Source of the DNA: Pseudomonas putida
GTDB taxonomy: Bacteria; Pseudomonadota; Gammaproteobacteria; Pseudomonadales; Pseudomonadaceae
Assembly (NCBI RefSeq): GCF_003228315.1
Contig: NZ_CP029693.1
Span: 496,001-560,000, forward strand
Direction of reading: 5' to 3'
Length of the DNA stretch: 64,000 nt
Of the stretch, positions 1 through 9,507 are shown in pieces (positions within the stretch are counted from its first letter, which is position 1; every line of letters starts with the position of its first letter). The translations under genes and the position numbers were made by a program. A model generated the notes under the pieces. That model was not told the origin of the DNA and ran no database searches. It saw only the letters and a list, made by a program, of their open reading frames with translations.

Positions 1-919
1 TGCCGACGGTAAAACCATCGCCCAACGGCGCGCGGCGGGAGTGGCAGCGGGCACAGGTTTCGATTTCGACGGTGGCGTTCTTGTCCTTGAGGTCGACGGC
101 AAAGCCGGCGTGGATCAGATCGGTCTTTTTCGCCGTCCATTCCAAGTGATTGGAGGCCGGACCGTGACAGGCCTGGCAACCGACCCCGAGACTGTTCCAC
201 TGACTGTCGAAGGTGTTTTTTGCCGCATCGAAATTGCGCTTGTAACCGGTGGTGTGGCATTCGACGCACATGAAGTTGGCGTTCTGGCTCGGTTTGCTCC
301 AGTGCAGCGGATCCTTGAAGGTCACGCCCTGGCCCGGATACAGGTGAAACCAGCGCTGTTTCTCGGTATCCCAGGCCACGCCCAGGGCTTGCAAGCGGCC
401 ATCGCCGACTTCGATCAGGTATTGCTGCAACGGTGCGATGCCAAAGGTGTAGGCGACCTTGAAGTCGGCGTTCTTGCCATCGATGCCGGGGGTGTTGACC
501 CAGAAGCCGTCGTCTTTGCGCGAAAAACGGGTGGTTTCGTTTTCCGCCTTGAACGTCACGTTGTTGAAGTCACCGAGCATGGTGTCGGCGCTGGCCGCCT
601 GCATCGCCAATTGGTGGTGGGAGCCTTGCCAGTCCTTGACCTGGGCGCTGTGGCAGCCCTGGCATTGTTGCTCGTCGACCATTTTCGCCGGTGCTGCTTC
701 GGGCACGGCGGCCACCGGTTGCGGCTTGGCCGGTTGCACGGCGGGTTTGCTCACGGGTGCCAGAGGTACCGGAGTCGGCTGGCTGGCGAACAGGAACCAG
801 CCGATGCCCGCGACGGCCAACAGCAGGATGCCGATGGTGACGGGAAACAGGTAACGGTTGATGAGGGTCGGTTGCGAATCAGGGTTTGCGGTTGGCGCTT
901 TGTTTTTATGTGTCGGCAT
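1..919 (-). CDS. Multihaem cytochrome c, membrane-anchored (partial, C-terminus outside window)
   Basis: Reading the minus strand from an ATG at 919 gives an open frame to the window edge (about 306 residues visible). A GGAAG ribosome site lies six bases upstream. A hydrophobic segment at residues about 23-45 (FPVTIGILLLAVAGIGWFLF) is followed by a Pro/Ala-rich linker, so the protein is probably anchored in the inner membrane with a periplasmic body. Four haem c motifs are visible: CQGCH, CVECH, CQACH and CARCH. Surrounding His and Trp residues fit cytochrome c554-type multihaem proteins, which in Pseudomonas often carry C-terminal TPRs; that part cannot be seen here. It is the last visible gene of the minus-strand block, 206 bases after the spermidine-synthase fusion, with a REP pair between. 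Electron-transfer role is family inference; the partner is unknown. Confidence 0.8.
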   Translation of the reverse strand, partial: MPTHKNKAPTANPDSQPTLINRYLFPVTIGILLLAVAGIGWFLFASQPTPVPLAPVSKPAVQPAKPQPVAAVPEAAPAKMVDEQQCQGCHSAQVKDWQGSHHQLAMQAASADTMLGDFNNVTFKAENETTRFSRKDDGFWVNTPGIDGKNADFKVAYTFGIAPLQQYLIEVGDGRLQALGVAWDTEKQRWFHLYPGQGVTFKDPLHWSKPSQNANFMCVECHTTGYKRNFDAAKNTFDSQWNSLGVGCQACHGPASNHLEWTAKKTDLIHAGFAVDLKDKNATVEIETCARCHSRRAPLGDGFTVG

Positions 920-1003
920 TACGACTTCCGTAGTCAAGGTACGCGTTCATGCTCAATGCAGCTTTGTCGGATGTTATACACCTGTCAAATGCCGACATCC
1001 CAC

Positions 1004-1103
1004 TGTAGGAGCGAGCAAGCTCGCGATGGACGTCAACGATGATGGGGGAAACCTGACACCCCACGTTGTTCTTGAGTCCATCGCGAGCATGCTCGCTCCT
1101 ACA
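1004..1103. repeat. REPIN (two inverted REPs), GAGCGAGC family
   Basis: Two inverted copies of TGTAGGAGCGAGC..GCTCGCGATGG about 50 bases apart, between the cytochrome and the fused MFS/spermidine-synthase gene. Confidence 0.85.
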
Positions 1104-1125
1104 AGTAACGGTGTGGTTTGCCGTT

Positions 1126-3639
1126 TCATTCCCCGACAAACCACCGGTAATACGGATTCCCCCCATCACCGGCCATCACCTCGCGAATATCCCGTCCCCA
1201 GGCATCGCGATCGCCGTCATAGGCATGCAGGCTCGCCCGATAAAACTGCATCAGGCGCTGGCGGTGTGCATTCATGCGCTCATTGAACGCCGCATCGGCA
1301 TTCACCAGCGGCGGAGCAATGTGCAAGTCAAGCAACGCCGGCAATACCCGGGTGATCTCCTTGGCCCGCACCCAGGGCGCGTATTCGATCCGTGGTTGGT
1401 CATCGGTCACGGGCGGCGCATCGGCGGCAAAGCGTTGCAGGCCGTCGCGGTCTGTCACCCAGGTGGCGAGCAACGCAGCGGCCGAGCCGATACCGACATC
1501 CTGCAAGGTGCTGCGTACGCTGTCCTGCTGGAAGCGCTGGCTGATCTTGGCCGCATCCAGCTCGATGGGCTCGAGCGAACCGACCAGCAGCATCTCGTGG
1601 AACTCGCTGGTCCACACGTTGGCGTAGGGGAACACGTCGAGGAAGCTGCGCACCAGCGAGCGGGAATCGTCGATGTTCTGGGTCGGCAGCGGCAGCCACT
1701 GGGCGACCAGGCCTTGTTTCTGCAAACGGCTGGCGGCCAGTTGGTAGAAGTCCCGGGAATACAGATTGACCACGCCGGCGGCGGAAGGCGGAGGCGGTTC
1801 GAGGGTGATCAGGTCATAACGTTGCGGGTTGCGCAGCAGTTCCTGGCGACCGTCATGCAGGCGTACATCGACGCCAGGGTCGGCGGCGGCATTGAAGTTG
1901 CCCTTGAACAACGGTGCGGCCTTGACCACCGACGGCAGCAGTTCGGCGACAACGCGATGTTCCAGACCGGGGTAGCGGGTCAGGGCGCCAGCGGTGATAC
2001 CGGTGCCGAAGCCGATCACCAGCGCCGAACGTGGCTCGCCGTTATGAATCAACAGTGGCAGCAGTGCCTGAATCCGCATGTAGCGCAGGGACGGCATGGC
2101 ATCGCCGGTGTTGGAAACCCCCTGGATATACAAACGCTGGAACGTCTTCTGGCCGCGGCCCTGGCTCACCACGGCGACAGTGCCGCCGCGTCCTTCTTCA
2201 TAAAAAGTGAGGGTGCCGTTACGGGCGCCGGGCAACAGGCTGGCGAGCTTGCCTGTCGGGGTAAAAACGGCGACGGCCAAGGCCAGCAGGCCGATGGCAA
2301 CCACCGCCTGACGTCGACCTTTCCTGACCCCGTGGCCCTTGCGTACGGCAAAGTAGCCAATGCCGGCAGCGATGATCGCCAGCAAACCCAGCGTACGCAC
2401 CAACCCCAGCAGCGGAATCAGTACAAACCCGCACAGCATCACGCCGATGATCCCGCCGAGGGTGTTGAACGCCACCACTTCACCGACATTGCGCCCCACG
2501 TGCTCGCGCCCGACGCTCAGGCGCAGGGCCACGGGAAACGCCGCACCGAGCAGCAGGGTCGGCACGAACACGATGCTCAGGGCGGCCACCGCAAAGCGTG
2601 CGCTCATGCCCAGCAACTCGCTGCCACCCAAGGCCAGCACCCAGGCTTCGAAGGCGCTCTGCGCCAGCACCAGCCAACGGCCGAGCAGGGCGATTTCCAA
2701 CAGTGCAATCAAGCCGGCGCCGGCAATCAGCAAACCGAACACGCCCCAGGGATCGCGCAGGCGATCGACCCGGCGGGCGAGCAGGGCGCTGCCGAGGAAC
2801 AGCCCGGTCAGGTAGGTCGCCAGCACCACCGCAAAGGCATAGGTGCGGGTGCTCATGAACTGCACGATCGATTGCGACCAGACCACTTCGTAACCCAGCG
2901 CCACGCCGCCGGCAATCGAATACAACCACAGTGCGAGGCGATCCGGTGCCTTGTCCGCGTGGTGTTTGACTGGCGCCTCGCTCGACAGTGGACGCTGGCG
3001 CTGGAACCACAAGGCCCCGGCGGCGGCCAGCAGGTTGAGCATCGCCGCGAACAGCGCGCTGCCGCGCACGCCGAGGGTGGCAATCAAGACGAACGCGGCG
3101 AGCAGGGTCCCTGCAATGGCCCCGGCGGTGTTCGCCGCATACAACTGGCCACCGGCCTTGCCCAGTTGCTGCGGGTCGCTGGCCAATGAACGAACCAGCA
3201 CCGGCAGGGTGCCGCCCATCAACAAGGCGGGGATGCCTACCAGTGCAAATGGCAGGATCCAGGCCAGCAGGCTCACGTGTTCTTCCAGCCAGGCAAACGG
3301 GCTGGCCGCCAGGCTCATGGCGAAGGTCGCGCCGACACCGAGCACCGCCACCAGCACCTCCAGCACGGCATACAACAGCACCGGCTGTTGCAAACGGTCG
3401 GCCCAACGGCCGAACCACAGGCCGCCCAGGGCCAGGCCGGCAAAGAACGCGCTGATCCCGGTGGTGATGGCGTACACCTCGACGCCAACCACGAGTGACA
3501 GTTGCTTGATCCACAGCACCTGGTACACCAGCGCGGCGGCGCCGGAGACGAACAGTAAAAGGCTGGGGATCAACAGCGCCGGGGAGGCGGCGTGGGTGGC
3601 GGGTATGGCCGACGACTTGCTGGCGACACGTGAGGACAT
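1126..3639 (-). CDS. Fused MFS-type membrane / spermidine synthase-like protein
   Basis: Predicted 837 residues. Residues about 20-470 hold roughly a dozen hydrophobic segments resembling an MFS-like membrane domain. Residues about 480-760 resemble spermidine synthase: a SAM-fold nucleotide loop (ALVIGFGTGITAGAL), an acidic HDGRQELL segment and a LEPPPP loop where true synthases carry catalytic residues. The family is known as fused MFS/spermidine synthase; its real substrate is mostly untested, and no decarboxylase or other polyamine gene lies nearby, so polyamine synthesis should not be assumed. The ATG at 3639 precedes SSRVASKSS and the first membrane span. It is co-oriented with the sulfatase upstream, but a terminator and REPIN separate them, so it may have its own promoter. 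Confidence 0.85.
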   Translation of the reverse strand: MSSRVASKSSAIPATHAASPALLIPSLLLFVSGAAALVYQVLWIKQLSLVVGVEVYAITTGISAFFAGLALGGLWFGRWADRLQQPVLLYAVLEVLVAVLGVGATFAMSLAASPFAWLEEHVSLLAWILPFALVGIPALLMGGTLPVLVRSLASDPQQLGKAGGQLYAANTAGAIAGTLLAAFVLIATLGVRGSALFAAMLNLLAAAGALWFQRQRPLSSEAPVKHHADKAPDRLALWLYSIAGGVALGYEVVWSQSIVQFMSTRTYAFAVVLATYLTGLFLGSALLARRVDRLRDPWGVFGLLIAGAGLIALLEIALLGRWLVLAQSAFEAWVLALGGSELLGMSARFAVAALSIVFVPTLLLGAAFPVALRLSVGREHVGRNVGEVVAFNTLGGIIGVMLCGFVLIPLLGLVRTLGLLAIIAAGIGYFAVRKGHGVRKGRRQAVVAIGLLALAVAVFTPTGKLASLLPGARNGTLTFYEEGRGGTVAVVSQGRGQKTFQRLYIQGVSNTGDAMPSLRYMRIQALLPLLIHNGEPRSALVIGFGTGITAGALTRYPGLEHRVVAELLPSVVKAAPLFKGNFNAAADPGVDVRLHDGRQELLRNPQRYDLITLEPPPPSAAGVVNLYSRDFYQLAASRLQKQGLVAQWLPLPTQNIDDSRSLVRSFLDVFPYANVWTSEFHEMLLVGSLEPIELDAAKISQRFQQDSVRSTLQDVGIGSAAALLATWVTDRDGLQRFAADAPPVTDDQPRIEYAPWVRAKEITRVLPALLDLHIAPPLVNADAAFNERMNAHRQRLMQFYRASLHAYDGDRDAWGRDIREVMAGDGGNPYYRWFVGE

Positions 3640-3688
3640 TGCCGATTGCCTTGTTCCGGTTCAAAACATTGGCGACTGCACCGGCCTC

Positions 3689-3763
3689 ATCGCGAGCAGG
3701 CTCGCTCCCACAATAGATCTTCGGTGCGACAAAAATCCCTGTGGGAGCGAGCTTGCTCGCGAT
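3689..3763. repeat. REPIN, GAGCGAGC family
   Basis: Inverted pair ATCGCGAGCAGGCTCGC.. and GGGAGCGAGCTTGCTCGCGAT in the gap between the sulfatase terminator and the MFS/spermidine-synthase gene. Confidence 0.85.
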
Positions 3764-3785
3764 AGGGCCGATACGGTCTCCAGTG

Positions 3786-3820
3786 AAAAATAGGGCCGCT
3801 CGCCGATCACGGCGAGCGGC
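3786..3820 (-). terminator. Rho-independent terminator after the sulfatase gene
   Basis: Perfect 11-base stem GCCGCTCGCCG / CGGCGAGCGGC with a four-base loop at 3795-3820. On the minus strand it is followed within a few bases by a run of five T (3786-3790). It starts 13 bases past the sulfatase stop codon and probably ends the Bat-HAD-sulfatase transcript. Confidence 0.85.
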
Positions 3821-3832
3821 GGTCAAGCGGTC

Positions 3833-5407
3833 TTACTTGGCGGCTTTCATTTTTTCCTCGATTTTCTTGTCAACGTCAGCCTGGATCTGGTCGATGCTGA
3901 AGCTCGCCGGGCGTTGGCTAGGCGGGTAGTCGACGAAGGTTTGCAGGAAGGCTGCGGCCTTTTGAGTGGCTTGCATCAGCAAGTAGTCGTTCTTGGTCAG
4001 CCAATCATAGTATTGGTCAGACACAACGTCGGCTCGCTCATACGGGTCCATGCGCAGGTTGAAGAGCTTCGGTACCCGCAGGCAGGTAAAGGGTTCGCTC
4101 CACACCTTCAGGCCACCAGGTGCACGCTGCTCGCAATAAACGATCTTCCAATCGCCCATGCGCATATTCACCAGCTGACCATCATCGCTGAAGTAGAAGA
4201 ACTCGTTACGCGCACTCTTGTCGGTCTTGCCAGTCAGGTAGTCCAGCTGGTTGTAACCGTCCAGATGCACCTTGAAGTTCTTCCCGCCGACATCAGCACC
4301 CTTGAGCAGGCGGTCCTTGATGTCGGTATCGCCCACCGCCGCCAGCAAGGTCGGGAACCAGTCGAGCCCTGAAAACATCTGGGTCGACACTTCGCCCGGC
4401 TTGACGTGACCGGGCCAGCGGATCATCGCCGGTACCCGGAAAGCGCCTTCCCAGTTGGAGTTCTTCTCGTTGCGGAACGGCGTGGTCGCCGCATCCGGCC
4501 AGGACCATTGGTTCGGGCCGTTGTCGGTGGTGTAGACCACGATGGTGTTGTCGGTGAGCTTCAGGTCATCCAGTGTCTTGAGCAACTTGCCGACGTCGCC
4601 GTCATGCTCAAGCATGCCGTCGGCATAATCGTTGCCTGGCATGCCACTTTGGCCCTGCATGGATTCACGTATATGAGTGAAGGCGTGCATGCGAGTGGTG
4701 TTCATCCAGACGAAGAACGGTTTGTCCGCCTTGGCCTGTTTCTCGATGAACGCCTGGGCCGCCGCCGTGGTTTCGTCGTCGATGGTTTCCATGCGCTTTT
4801 TGTTCAGCGGGCCGGTGTCTTCGATCTTGCCATCGGCGAAGCTGTGGATCACGCCGCGAGGCGAGGCCGCCTTGACGAACGCAGCATCATCTTTTGGCCA
4901 GTAAGGACGCTCCGGTTCCTCTTCGGCATTGAGGTGGTAGAGGTTGCCGAAAAACTCGTCAAAGCCGTGGTTGGTCGGCAGGTATTCGTCCTTGTCACCC
5001 AAGTGGTTCTTGCCGAACTGACCCGTTGCATAGCCCTTGGCCTTGAGTGCCTGGGCAATGGTCACGTCCCTGGCCTGCAAGCCCACCGGCACGCCCGGCA
5101 TGCCCACCTTGGACAGGCCGGTGCGCAGTGCGGACTGGCCGGTGATGAAGGTCGAACGTCCCGCCGTGCAGCTGTTCTCCGCGTAGTAGTCGGTGAACAT
5201 CATGCCTTCTTTGGCGATGCGGTCGATGTTGGGGGTCTTGTAGCCGACCACGCCGAAAGAGTAGGCGCTGATGTTGGTCTGGCCGATGTCGTCGCCGAAA
5301 ATTACCAGGATGTTGGGCTTATCGGCGGCCCCGGCTGTCGCCGAGAACGCCATGACCGAAGCCGCCAGCAAGGCCGCCTTCGGTAACCACTTGCGTATGC
5401 CAGTCAT
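3833..5407 (-). CDS. Periplasmic arylsulfatase (type I, formylglycine-dependent)
   Basis: Predicted 524 residues, a normal length for type I sulfatases. A signal peptide (residues 1-28, ending ATAGAA-DKPN) points to the periplasm. The mature N-terminus has the metal-binding NILVIFGDD (Asp39, Asp40). The maturation motif C-T-A-G-R at Cys80 matches C-x-P/A-x-R, where Cys becomes formylglycine. Further sulfatase signatures are TGQFGKNHLGD and VVYTTDNGPNQW. It should hydrolyse sulfate esters, or possibly phosphonate/phosphate esters, of an unknown substrate. An AAGGAG ribosome site precedes ATG 5407. It follows the HAD gene by 72 bases and ends at a strong hairpin. No formylglycine-generating enzyme gene is seen in the window. 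Confidence 0.92.
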   Translation of the reverse strand: MTGIRKWLPKAALLAASVMAFSATAGAADKPNILVIFGDDIGQTNISAYSFGVVGYKTPNIDRIAKEGMMFTDYYAENSCTAGRSTFITGQSALRTGLSKVGMPGVPVGLQARDVTIAQALKAKGYATGQFGKNHLGDKDEYLPTNHGFDEFFGNLYHLNAEEEPERPYWPKDDAAFVKAASPRGVIHSFADGKIEDTGPLNKKRMETIDDETTAAAQAFIEKQAKADKPFFVWMNTTRMHAFTHIRESMQGQSGMPGNDYADGMLEHDGDVGKLLKTLDDLKLTDNTIVVYTTDNGPNQWSWPDAATTPFRNEKNSNWEGAFRVPAMIRWPGHVKPGEVSTQMFSGLDWFPTLLAAVGDTDIKDRLLKGADVGGKNFKVHLDGYNQLDYLTGKTDKSARNEFFYFSDDGQLVNMRMGDWKIVYCEQRAPGGLKVWSEPFTCLRVPKLFNLRMDPYERADVVSDQYYDWLTKNDYLLMQATQKAAAFLQTFVDYPPSQRPASFSIDQIQADVDKKIEEKMKAAK

Positions 5408-5479
5408 AGGACTTGCTCCTTTTGCTCGCTTGCGTCGCGTGTTGCGACAACCGTTTGTTGCGGTCCTGCTTACGCTTGC

Positions 5480-6505
5480 TTACTGCACTTGCCCGGTCGT
5501 GGCTTCGAAGGGGTAGATCCGGCGCCATTCGGCAGCCATGTCCACCACGGTCCAGCCACGGTTGTTTGCTTCGTCCAGGGCCTTGTCCAGACGACCGATA
5601 TTCGATTCGCGGTCGTAAGCCCATTCACGTTTGGCGTCGGTGTGATGCACCAGCCCCATGAAACGTTTGCCTGTGCCGGCTGCGGTCCACTGGAGCATTT
5701 GCAGGTCGCCGTCGGAGTTGCCGAACGCAAGAATCGGTCGCCGCCCGATCACGCTGTCGATGCTCACCGGTTTACCCGGGCCGTCGTCGTTGTGGGCCAG
5801 CTTTGGCGTACGCAGGATCGAGGCCTTGCCATCCTTGTAATCGAACGTCGTGACAAAAGTAGTGCCGATCACCTGCTCGGGCGGGATGCCGTAGACCCTT
5901 TCGGCAAAGGCGCGCATGAAGCCGGTGTCGCCACCGGAGACGATGTAGGTCTTGAAGTCCTGGCTGCGCAGGTAGTCGAGCATTTCCAGCATCGGCTGGA
6001 AGATCATCTCGGTGTAGGGCTTGCCGGTTTTCGGGTGGCGGGCCTGGCTCAGCCAGGTCTTGGCGTAATCGTCGAAAGCCTCGGTGGTCATGCCGCTGTG
6101 GGTGGCGGCGATGATTTTCATCAGGCCCTCCATACCGGTTGCCGCCAGCGCCTTGTGGTCGTTTTCCAGAACGGCCTGGAACGGTTGAGTGGTTTTCCAT
6201 TCCGGGTGCTGCGCCGCGGTGCGCTTGACTTCATCGAGGGCGAACAGCACCTCGAAGTACATCGGCTGTTCGCTCCACAAGGTCCCGTCGTTGTCGAACA
6301 CGGCGATGCGATCCTCGGGTTTGACGAAGTCCTTGCTGCTCTGGTCGGTCACGGCCTGGACGAACTCGATGATGTGCTTTTTCGATGGGCCGTCATTCCA
6401 CGAGGGCAACGGCTCGGCCGCCTGCACCAGCAATGGCAGGCTCAGTGCCAGAGTCAGCAGAAATTTCAATCCTGAGTGCTGGCGGATCGATATCGGGTTC
6501 GTCAT
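5480..6505 (-). CDS. Periplasmic HAD-family phosphatase (phosphoserine phosphatase-like)
   Basis: Predicted 341 residues. The signal peptide ([14 protein letters not shown], cleavage near residue 30) predicts export. HAD motif I is F-D-N-D-G-T-L-W with Asp71 and Asp73; motif II is the IVSGGDTGF loop (Ser), and motif IV is [12 protein letters not shown]. Secreted HAD proteins of this type are annotated as phosphoserine phosphatase-like, but the substrate is unknown. Its start overlaps the batD stop as ATGA, implying translational coupling with the Bat genes. The sulfatase follows 72 bases later. Together they would place a phosphatase and a sulfatase in the periplasm from one transcript. Confidence 0.88.
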   Translation of the reverse strand: MTNPISIRQHSGLKFLLTLALSLPLLVQAAEPLPSWNDGPSKKHIIEFVQAVTDQSSKDFVKPEDRIAVFDNDGTLWSEQPMYFEVLFALDEVKRTAAQHPEWKTTQPFQAVLENDHKALAATGMEGLMKIIAATHSGMTTEAFDDYAKTWLSQARHPKTGKPYTEMIFQPMLEMLDYLRSQDFKTYIVSGGDTGFMRAFAERVYGIPPEQVIGTTFVTTFDYKDGKASILRTPKLAHNDDGPGKPVSIDSVIGRRPILAFGNSDGDLQMLQWTAAGTGKRFMGLVHHTDAKREWAYDRESNIGRLDKALDEANNRGWTVVDMAAEWRRIYPFEATTGQVQ

Positions 6506-7929
6506 GGAACATCCTTCTCATGGACGGGGTTGAGCGGTCGCAGTGCGGGAGCGACTGATTCTCTGTTGTGGTCTGCCCGACTATGCAGCGTAGTCAAGGA
6601 TTCCTTGAGTTGTAGCAGTGCTTGATCTTTGGTCGGATCGCGGCCGTAACAGGCACGCAGCAGGGCTTGCAGGCGCGGGCCGAGCCCTGTCAGTTTCAAG
6701 CCCTTGCGGGTACGGCGGGTCCAGAGGTAGAGGGCACTCAGTTGTGGCGGTTTGCTATCGAGTTCTGGCGGGATCTGCCGCCAGGCGTATTCAGCCGATT
6801 GCAGCCAGGCCAGGTGTCGGGCGCGACGCCGGGCCTGCCAACGAAGATAAGCGCGATGAACCAGTGGCCGTGCAAACCAGATAAGCAACCCGGCGCCCAA
6901 CACCAGTGCCAGCAAGTTCAGGGCAAATCCCGACAGGTGCAGTCGATTTTGCCGGCCGAGTTTTTTCAGGTCTTCGCTGATCGAGAACACCGGGCGATCG
7001 GCATTGTTGGCCACGGCGTCGAAGTCCACGGCGGGGACTTGCGCGGTGCGGGTCTGTTGGCTGCCGGTGTCCCACCATTTCACTTCGATGGCGGGCAAGG
7101 TGTAGTGGGCTTCGCGGTCGATCCGGTAAGTGATGCTGTCGATGCGCTGGCCACCGGTGAAGTGGCCGCGGCCGTCGTCGAGGGTGCCGACCTGGGGATT
7201 TTTCGGATAACCACTGAGGCCGCTGATATCGCCCATTTTCGGCGTCGGCAGCGACATGGCCAGCGCGCCATCGGCCTGCAGGGTCAATTGCCGGGTAAGG
7301 CTGTCGCCGACTTTCAAGGGAGTATCGGGCTTGACGATGTTTTGGGTAAAACGCAGCGCCTGTGCCACCAGTACCGGCTCTCCTGGCTTGAAGCCCGGTG
7401 GTTGTGTTGCGGTGAAATGCAACGGCTGGCTTTGTGCACTCAGCTCGGTAGTGGCCTGACCGGGTGTGGTGTGGACGGTCAGTGCGGGGATGTCGAAACC
7501 CTGCGCCACGTTTGGCGTGATCAGGTAGCTGAAACGCATGCCGCTGAACGATTTGCCATCGAGGGTCTGGTTCAGGTGTTCGGCATGGCCGTCAGGTGGC
7601 ATGACCAGCGCCCCCGGCAGTTTCAGGTCGGGCAGGGCGGGGGCGTCGGTGAACCAGGTGTCGGTGAGGATGTCCAGCTGCAGTTGGACCACGCTGCCGA
7701 CCATGGGAGAAGTGGCGGGTTGCAGGGTGGCCTGGACGCGCAGTTCGGGTTCGGCGGCGAGGGTGCAGGTGCTGATCAAAGCAATGAGCAAAGCGCCGAG
7801 TTTTGGGGTGATTGATCTGGCGCCATCGCGAGCAGGCTCGCTCCCACAGTGGTTCTGTGTGCGCCACAAGCTTCCTGTAGGAGCGAGCCTGCTCGCGATG
7901 GCCGCGACTCGGTCTAACTGTCGGATCAT
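6502..7929 (-). CDS. batD: BatD-type protein with REP-derived N-terminus
   Basis: From ATG 7929, which overlaps the upstream stop as ATGA, the frame encodes about 475 residues. BatD features: an exported beta-rich region ([18 protein letters not shown]), one late transmembrane span near residue 325 ([17 protein letters not shown]) and a basic cytoplasmic tail. BatD proteins act with VWA Bat proteins at the inner membrane. The oddity is residues about 9-39, which are a translated REPIN ([17 protein letters not shown]). The signal peptide ([15 protein letters not shown]) only begins after it. No ATG lies in frame between the REPIN and the signal peptide; two TTG codons inside the signal peptide are the only alternatives, so the true start is uncertain. 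An in-frame C-terminal tail reaches the HAD gene. Confidence 0.85.
   Translation of the reverse strand: MIRQLDRVAAIASRLAPTGSLWRTQNHCGSEPARDGARSITPKLGALLIALISTCTLAAEPELRVQATLQPATSPMVGSVVQLQLDILTDTWFTDAPALPDLKLPGALVMPPDGHAEHLNQTLDGKSFSGMRFSYLITPNVAQGFDIPALTVHTTPGQATTELSAQSQPLHFTATQPPGFKPGEPVLVAQALRFTQNIVKPDTPLKVGDSLTRQLTLQADGALAMSLPTPKMGDISGLSGYPKNPQVGTLDDGRGHFTGGQRIDSITYRIDREAHYTLPAIEVKWWDTGSQQTRTAQVPAVDFDAVANNADRPVFSISEDLKKLGRQNRLHLSGFALNLLALVLGAGLLIWFARPLVHRAYLRWQARRRARHLAWLQSAEYAWRQIPPELDSKPPQLSALYLWTRRTRKGLKLTGLGPRLQALLRACYGRDPTKDQALLQLKESLTTLHSRADHNRESVAPALRPLNPVHEKDVP
7825..7899. repeat. REPIN inside the 5' end of batD
   Basis: Inverted REP pair (GAGCGAGC family) lying within codons about 11-35 of the batD frame. 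Its translation adds peptides such as ASRLAPT and SEPARDG without breaking the frame. Confidence 0.85.
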
Positions 7930-9506
7930 GGCCTGGCCCCCAACTGATCCTGCAAACTGAACTTCTGTTTGAGGAATTTCGCCGGCGATGTACTCAAATT
8001 CTGCAACCACTGCTCATCCGACGCCGCTTGCTCAGTCTTCACGGCTCTGCTCTGGCCCTTGCCTGGCGCCTTGTCCATTTTGATTTCGTCGGGTTTGGTT
8101 TCGGGGGCGTTCTTCTCCGCGCTTTCGGTGTCTTTCTGCAAGGCGATGGCCAGCGCAAGGTTGGCCGTGGCTTCAGGGAATTGCGGCTGCAACTTCAACG
8201 CCTGGGTGTAAGCGGCAATGGCTTGGTCGAACTTGAAGCGCCGTACATAAATGTTGCCCAGATAGAAATACGCCTGGGGCGATTGCAGGCGCGCGAAGCT
8301 GGCCAAGGCCAGGTCGAAATCGGCGGCGTTGTAGGCGGCGATGGCTTTCCAGTACGGGTCGGTGAAGTGCGCGGCGGCTTGAGGGTAGTGCTCGTGCTCG
8401 AAGGCCCAGCGCCCTTGCTGGTCCGGGGTGAAAAACGCGTCGGTGAGCGCATTGGCCTGCGCCGGTGCAGGCTGCATACCCAGTCCGACCGCCAGTAACA
8501 AGGCCGGCATCCAGTTCAGGCTCCAGCCCTTGCGCACACTGAAAAAGGCGATCAGCAGCAGCGGCCAGCACAGCCAATAACCGGCGTCCTTCCAGTGCAA
8601 TTCACGCTGTTCGTCGCTGGCGCTCTGGAAGTGCTGCTGGGCGTGCAGGTCGACCCAATCCAGATCGTCATCGTTGAGTGTCAGGCTGCCCAGCGGTGCA
8701 TCCAGTGCCGATGCAAGCTGCTTGAGTGCGGCCTGATCGAAACTGCCCAGCTCCGGACGCCCGTTACTGTCGGTACGCGGCTGGCCGCTGGCGTCGCGGA
8801 TAATCCCGCCGTCTTCGTTGCCGACGGCCAGAATCAGTACCTGCAGGTCGCTGTCGTCCAGTTGTTTATCGAGACCGGCCAGTGCCGAGGTGTCGGCGCC
8901 GTCGGTGACCAGCAGCAGGGTGCCGAGGGATTTTTCGGCGGCCAGCAGGCGCTTGGCCTGTTCGATCACCGCGCCGACATCTTTCCCCGGTTTGTCGATC
9001 AGGTTGGTGCCCAGAGCCTGGATAAAGGTATCGAGCAGCGCCGGGTCGTCAGTCGGTGGCAACACCAGATGCGCGCTGCCGGCGTAGGCGATCAGGGCAT
9101 TGCGCGCGCCGGTGCGGCGCTGGATCAGGTCATGGACTTTGTGCTTGGCCGCTTCCAGGCGTGATGGCTGCATGTCGGTGGCGTCCATCGACGGCGACAG
9201 ATCCATGGCGATGATCAACGGCGCACGATTTTCCAGAAAGTCCGGTCGGTCCTGTTCCCAGGTCGGCCCGGCGGCGGCCAGTGCACCGAGCGCCAGCAAC
9301 GCGCTGGCCAGATGCACCGGGCGCAGCCATTGGCGGTCCTGAGGCGTGATCAGCAGGTGGGGCAGCAGATGTTCGGCGATGTTGCCGCGCAGGCGCCGCT
9401 GCAGGTCGCGGCTGCGGCGCCAGAGCACTGGCAGCACGGCGGCGAAAGGCAGCAATAACAGCCACAGCGGGCGCAGGAAGTGGAAATCACTGAGGTTGAT
9501 CTCCAT
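7926..9506 (-). CDS. batB: VWA-domain membrane protein with TPRs (BatB/BatC-like)
   Basis: Predicted 526 residues. N-terminal hydrophobic spans (residues about 12-28 and 62-80) precede a von Willebrand A domain with the metal-site DLSPS at Asp102 and a TDGAD loop. A further span at about 315-360 is followed by TPR repeats at about 385-460 (the run beginning YPQAAAHF and ending [13 protein letters not shown]) and a charged tail. ATG 9506 was chosen because it lies one base past the batA stop; a longer frame upstream would only read through batA. BatB/BatC proteins of this type are linked to aerotolerance and stress survival in Bacteroides and Leptospira; function in Pseudomonas is not settled. 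Stop overlaps batD start. Confidence 0.9.
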   Translation of the reverse strand: MEINLSDFHFLRPLWLLLLPFAAVLPVLWRRSRDLQRRLRGNIAEHLLPHLLITPQDRQWLRPVHLASALLALGALAAAGPTWEQDRPDFLENRAPLIIAMDLSPSMDATDMQPSRLEAAKHKVHDLIQRRTGARNALIAYAGSAHLVLPPTDDPALLDTFIQALGTNLIDKPGKDVGAVIEQAKRLLAAEKSLGTLLLVTDGADTSALAGLDKQLDDSDLQVLILAVGNEDGGIIRDASGQPRTDSNGRPELGSFDQAALKQLASALDAPLGSLTLNDDDLDWVDLHAQQHFQSASDEQRELHWKDAGYWLCWPLLLIAFFSVRKGWSLNWMPALLLAVGLGMQPAPAQANALTDAFFTPDQQGRWAFEHEHYPQAAAHFTDPYWKAIAAYNAADFDLALASFARLQSPQAYFYLGNIYVRRFKFDQAIAAYTQALKLQPQFPEATANLALAIALQKDTESAEKNAPETKPDEIKMDKAPGKGQSRAVKTEQAASDEQWLQNLSTSPAKFLKQKFSLQDQLGARP

Positions 9507-9507
9507 C

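Noticed and set aside
41..1042. 333-codon plus-strand frame over the cytochrome gene
   Set aside because: The minus strand encodes four CXXCH motifs and a clear anchor; the plus frame is a GC-rich shadow.
1066..3189. 707-codon plus-strand frame
   Set aside because: Antisense to the MFS/spermidine-synthase fusion; composition is the His/Gln-rich pattern of antisense frames.
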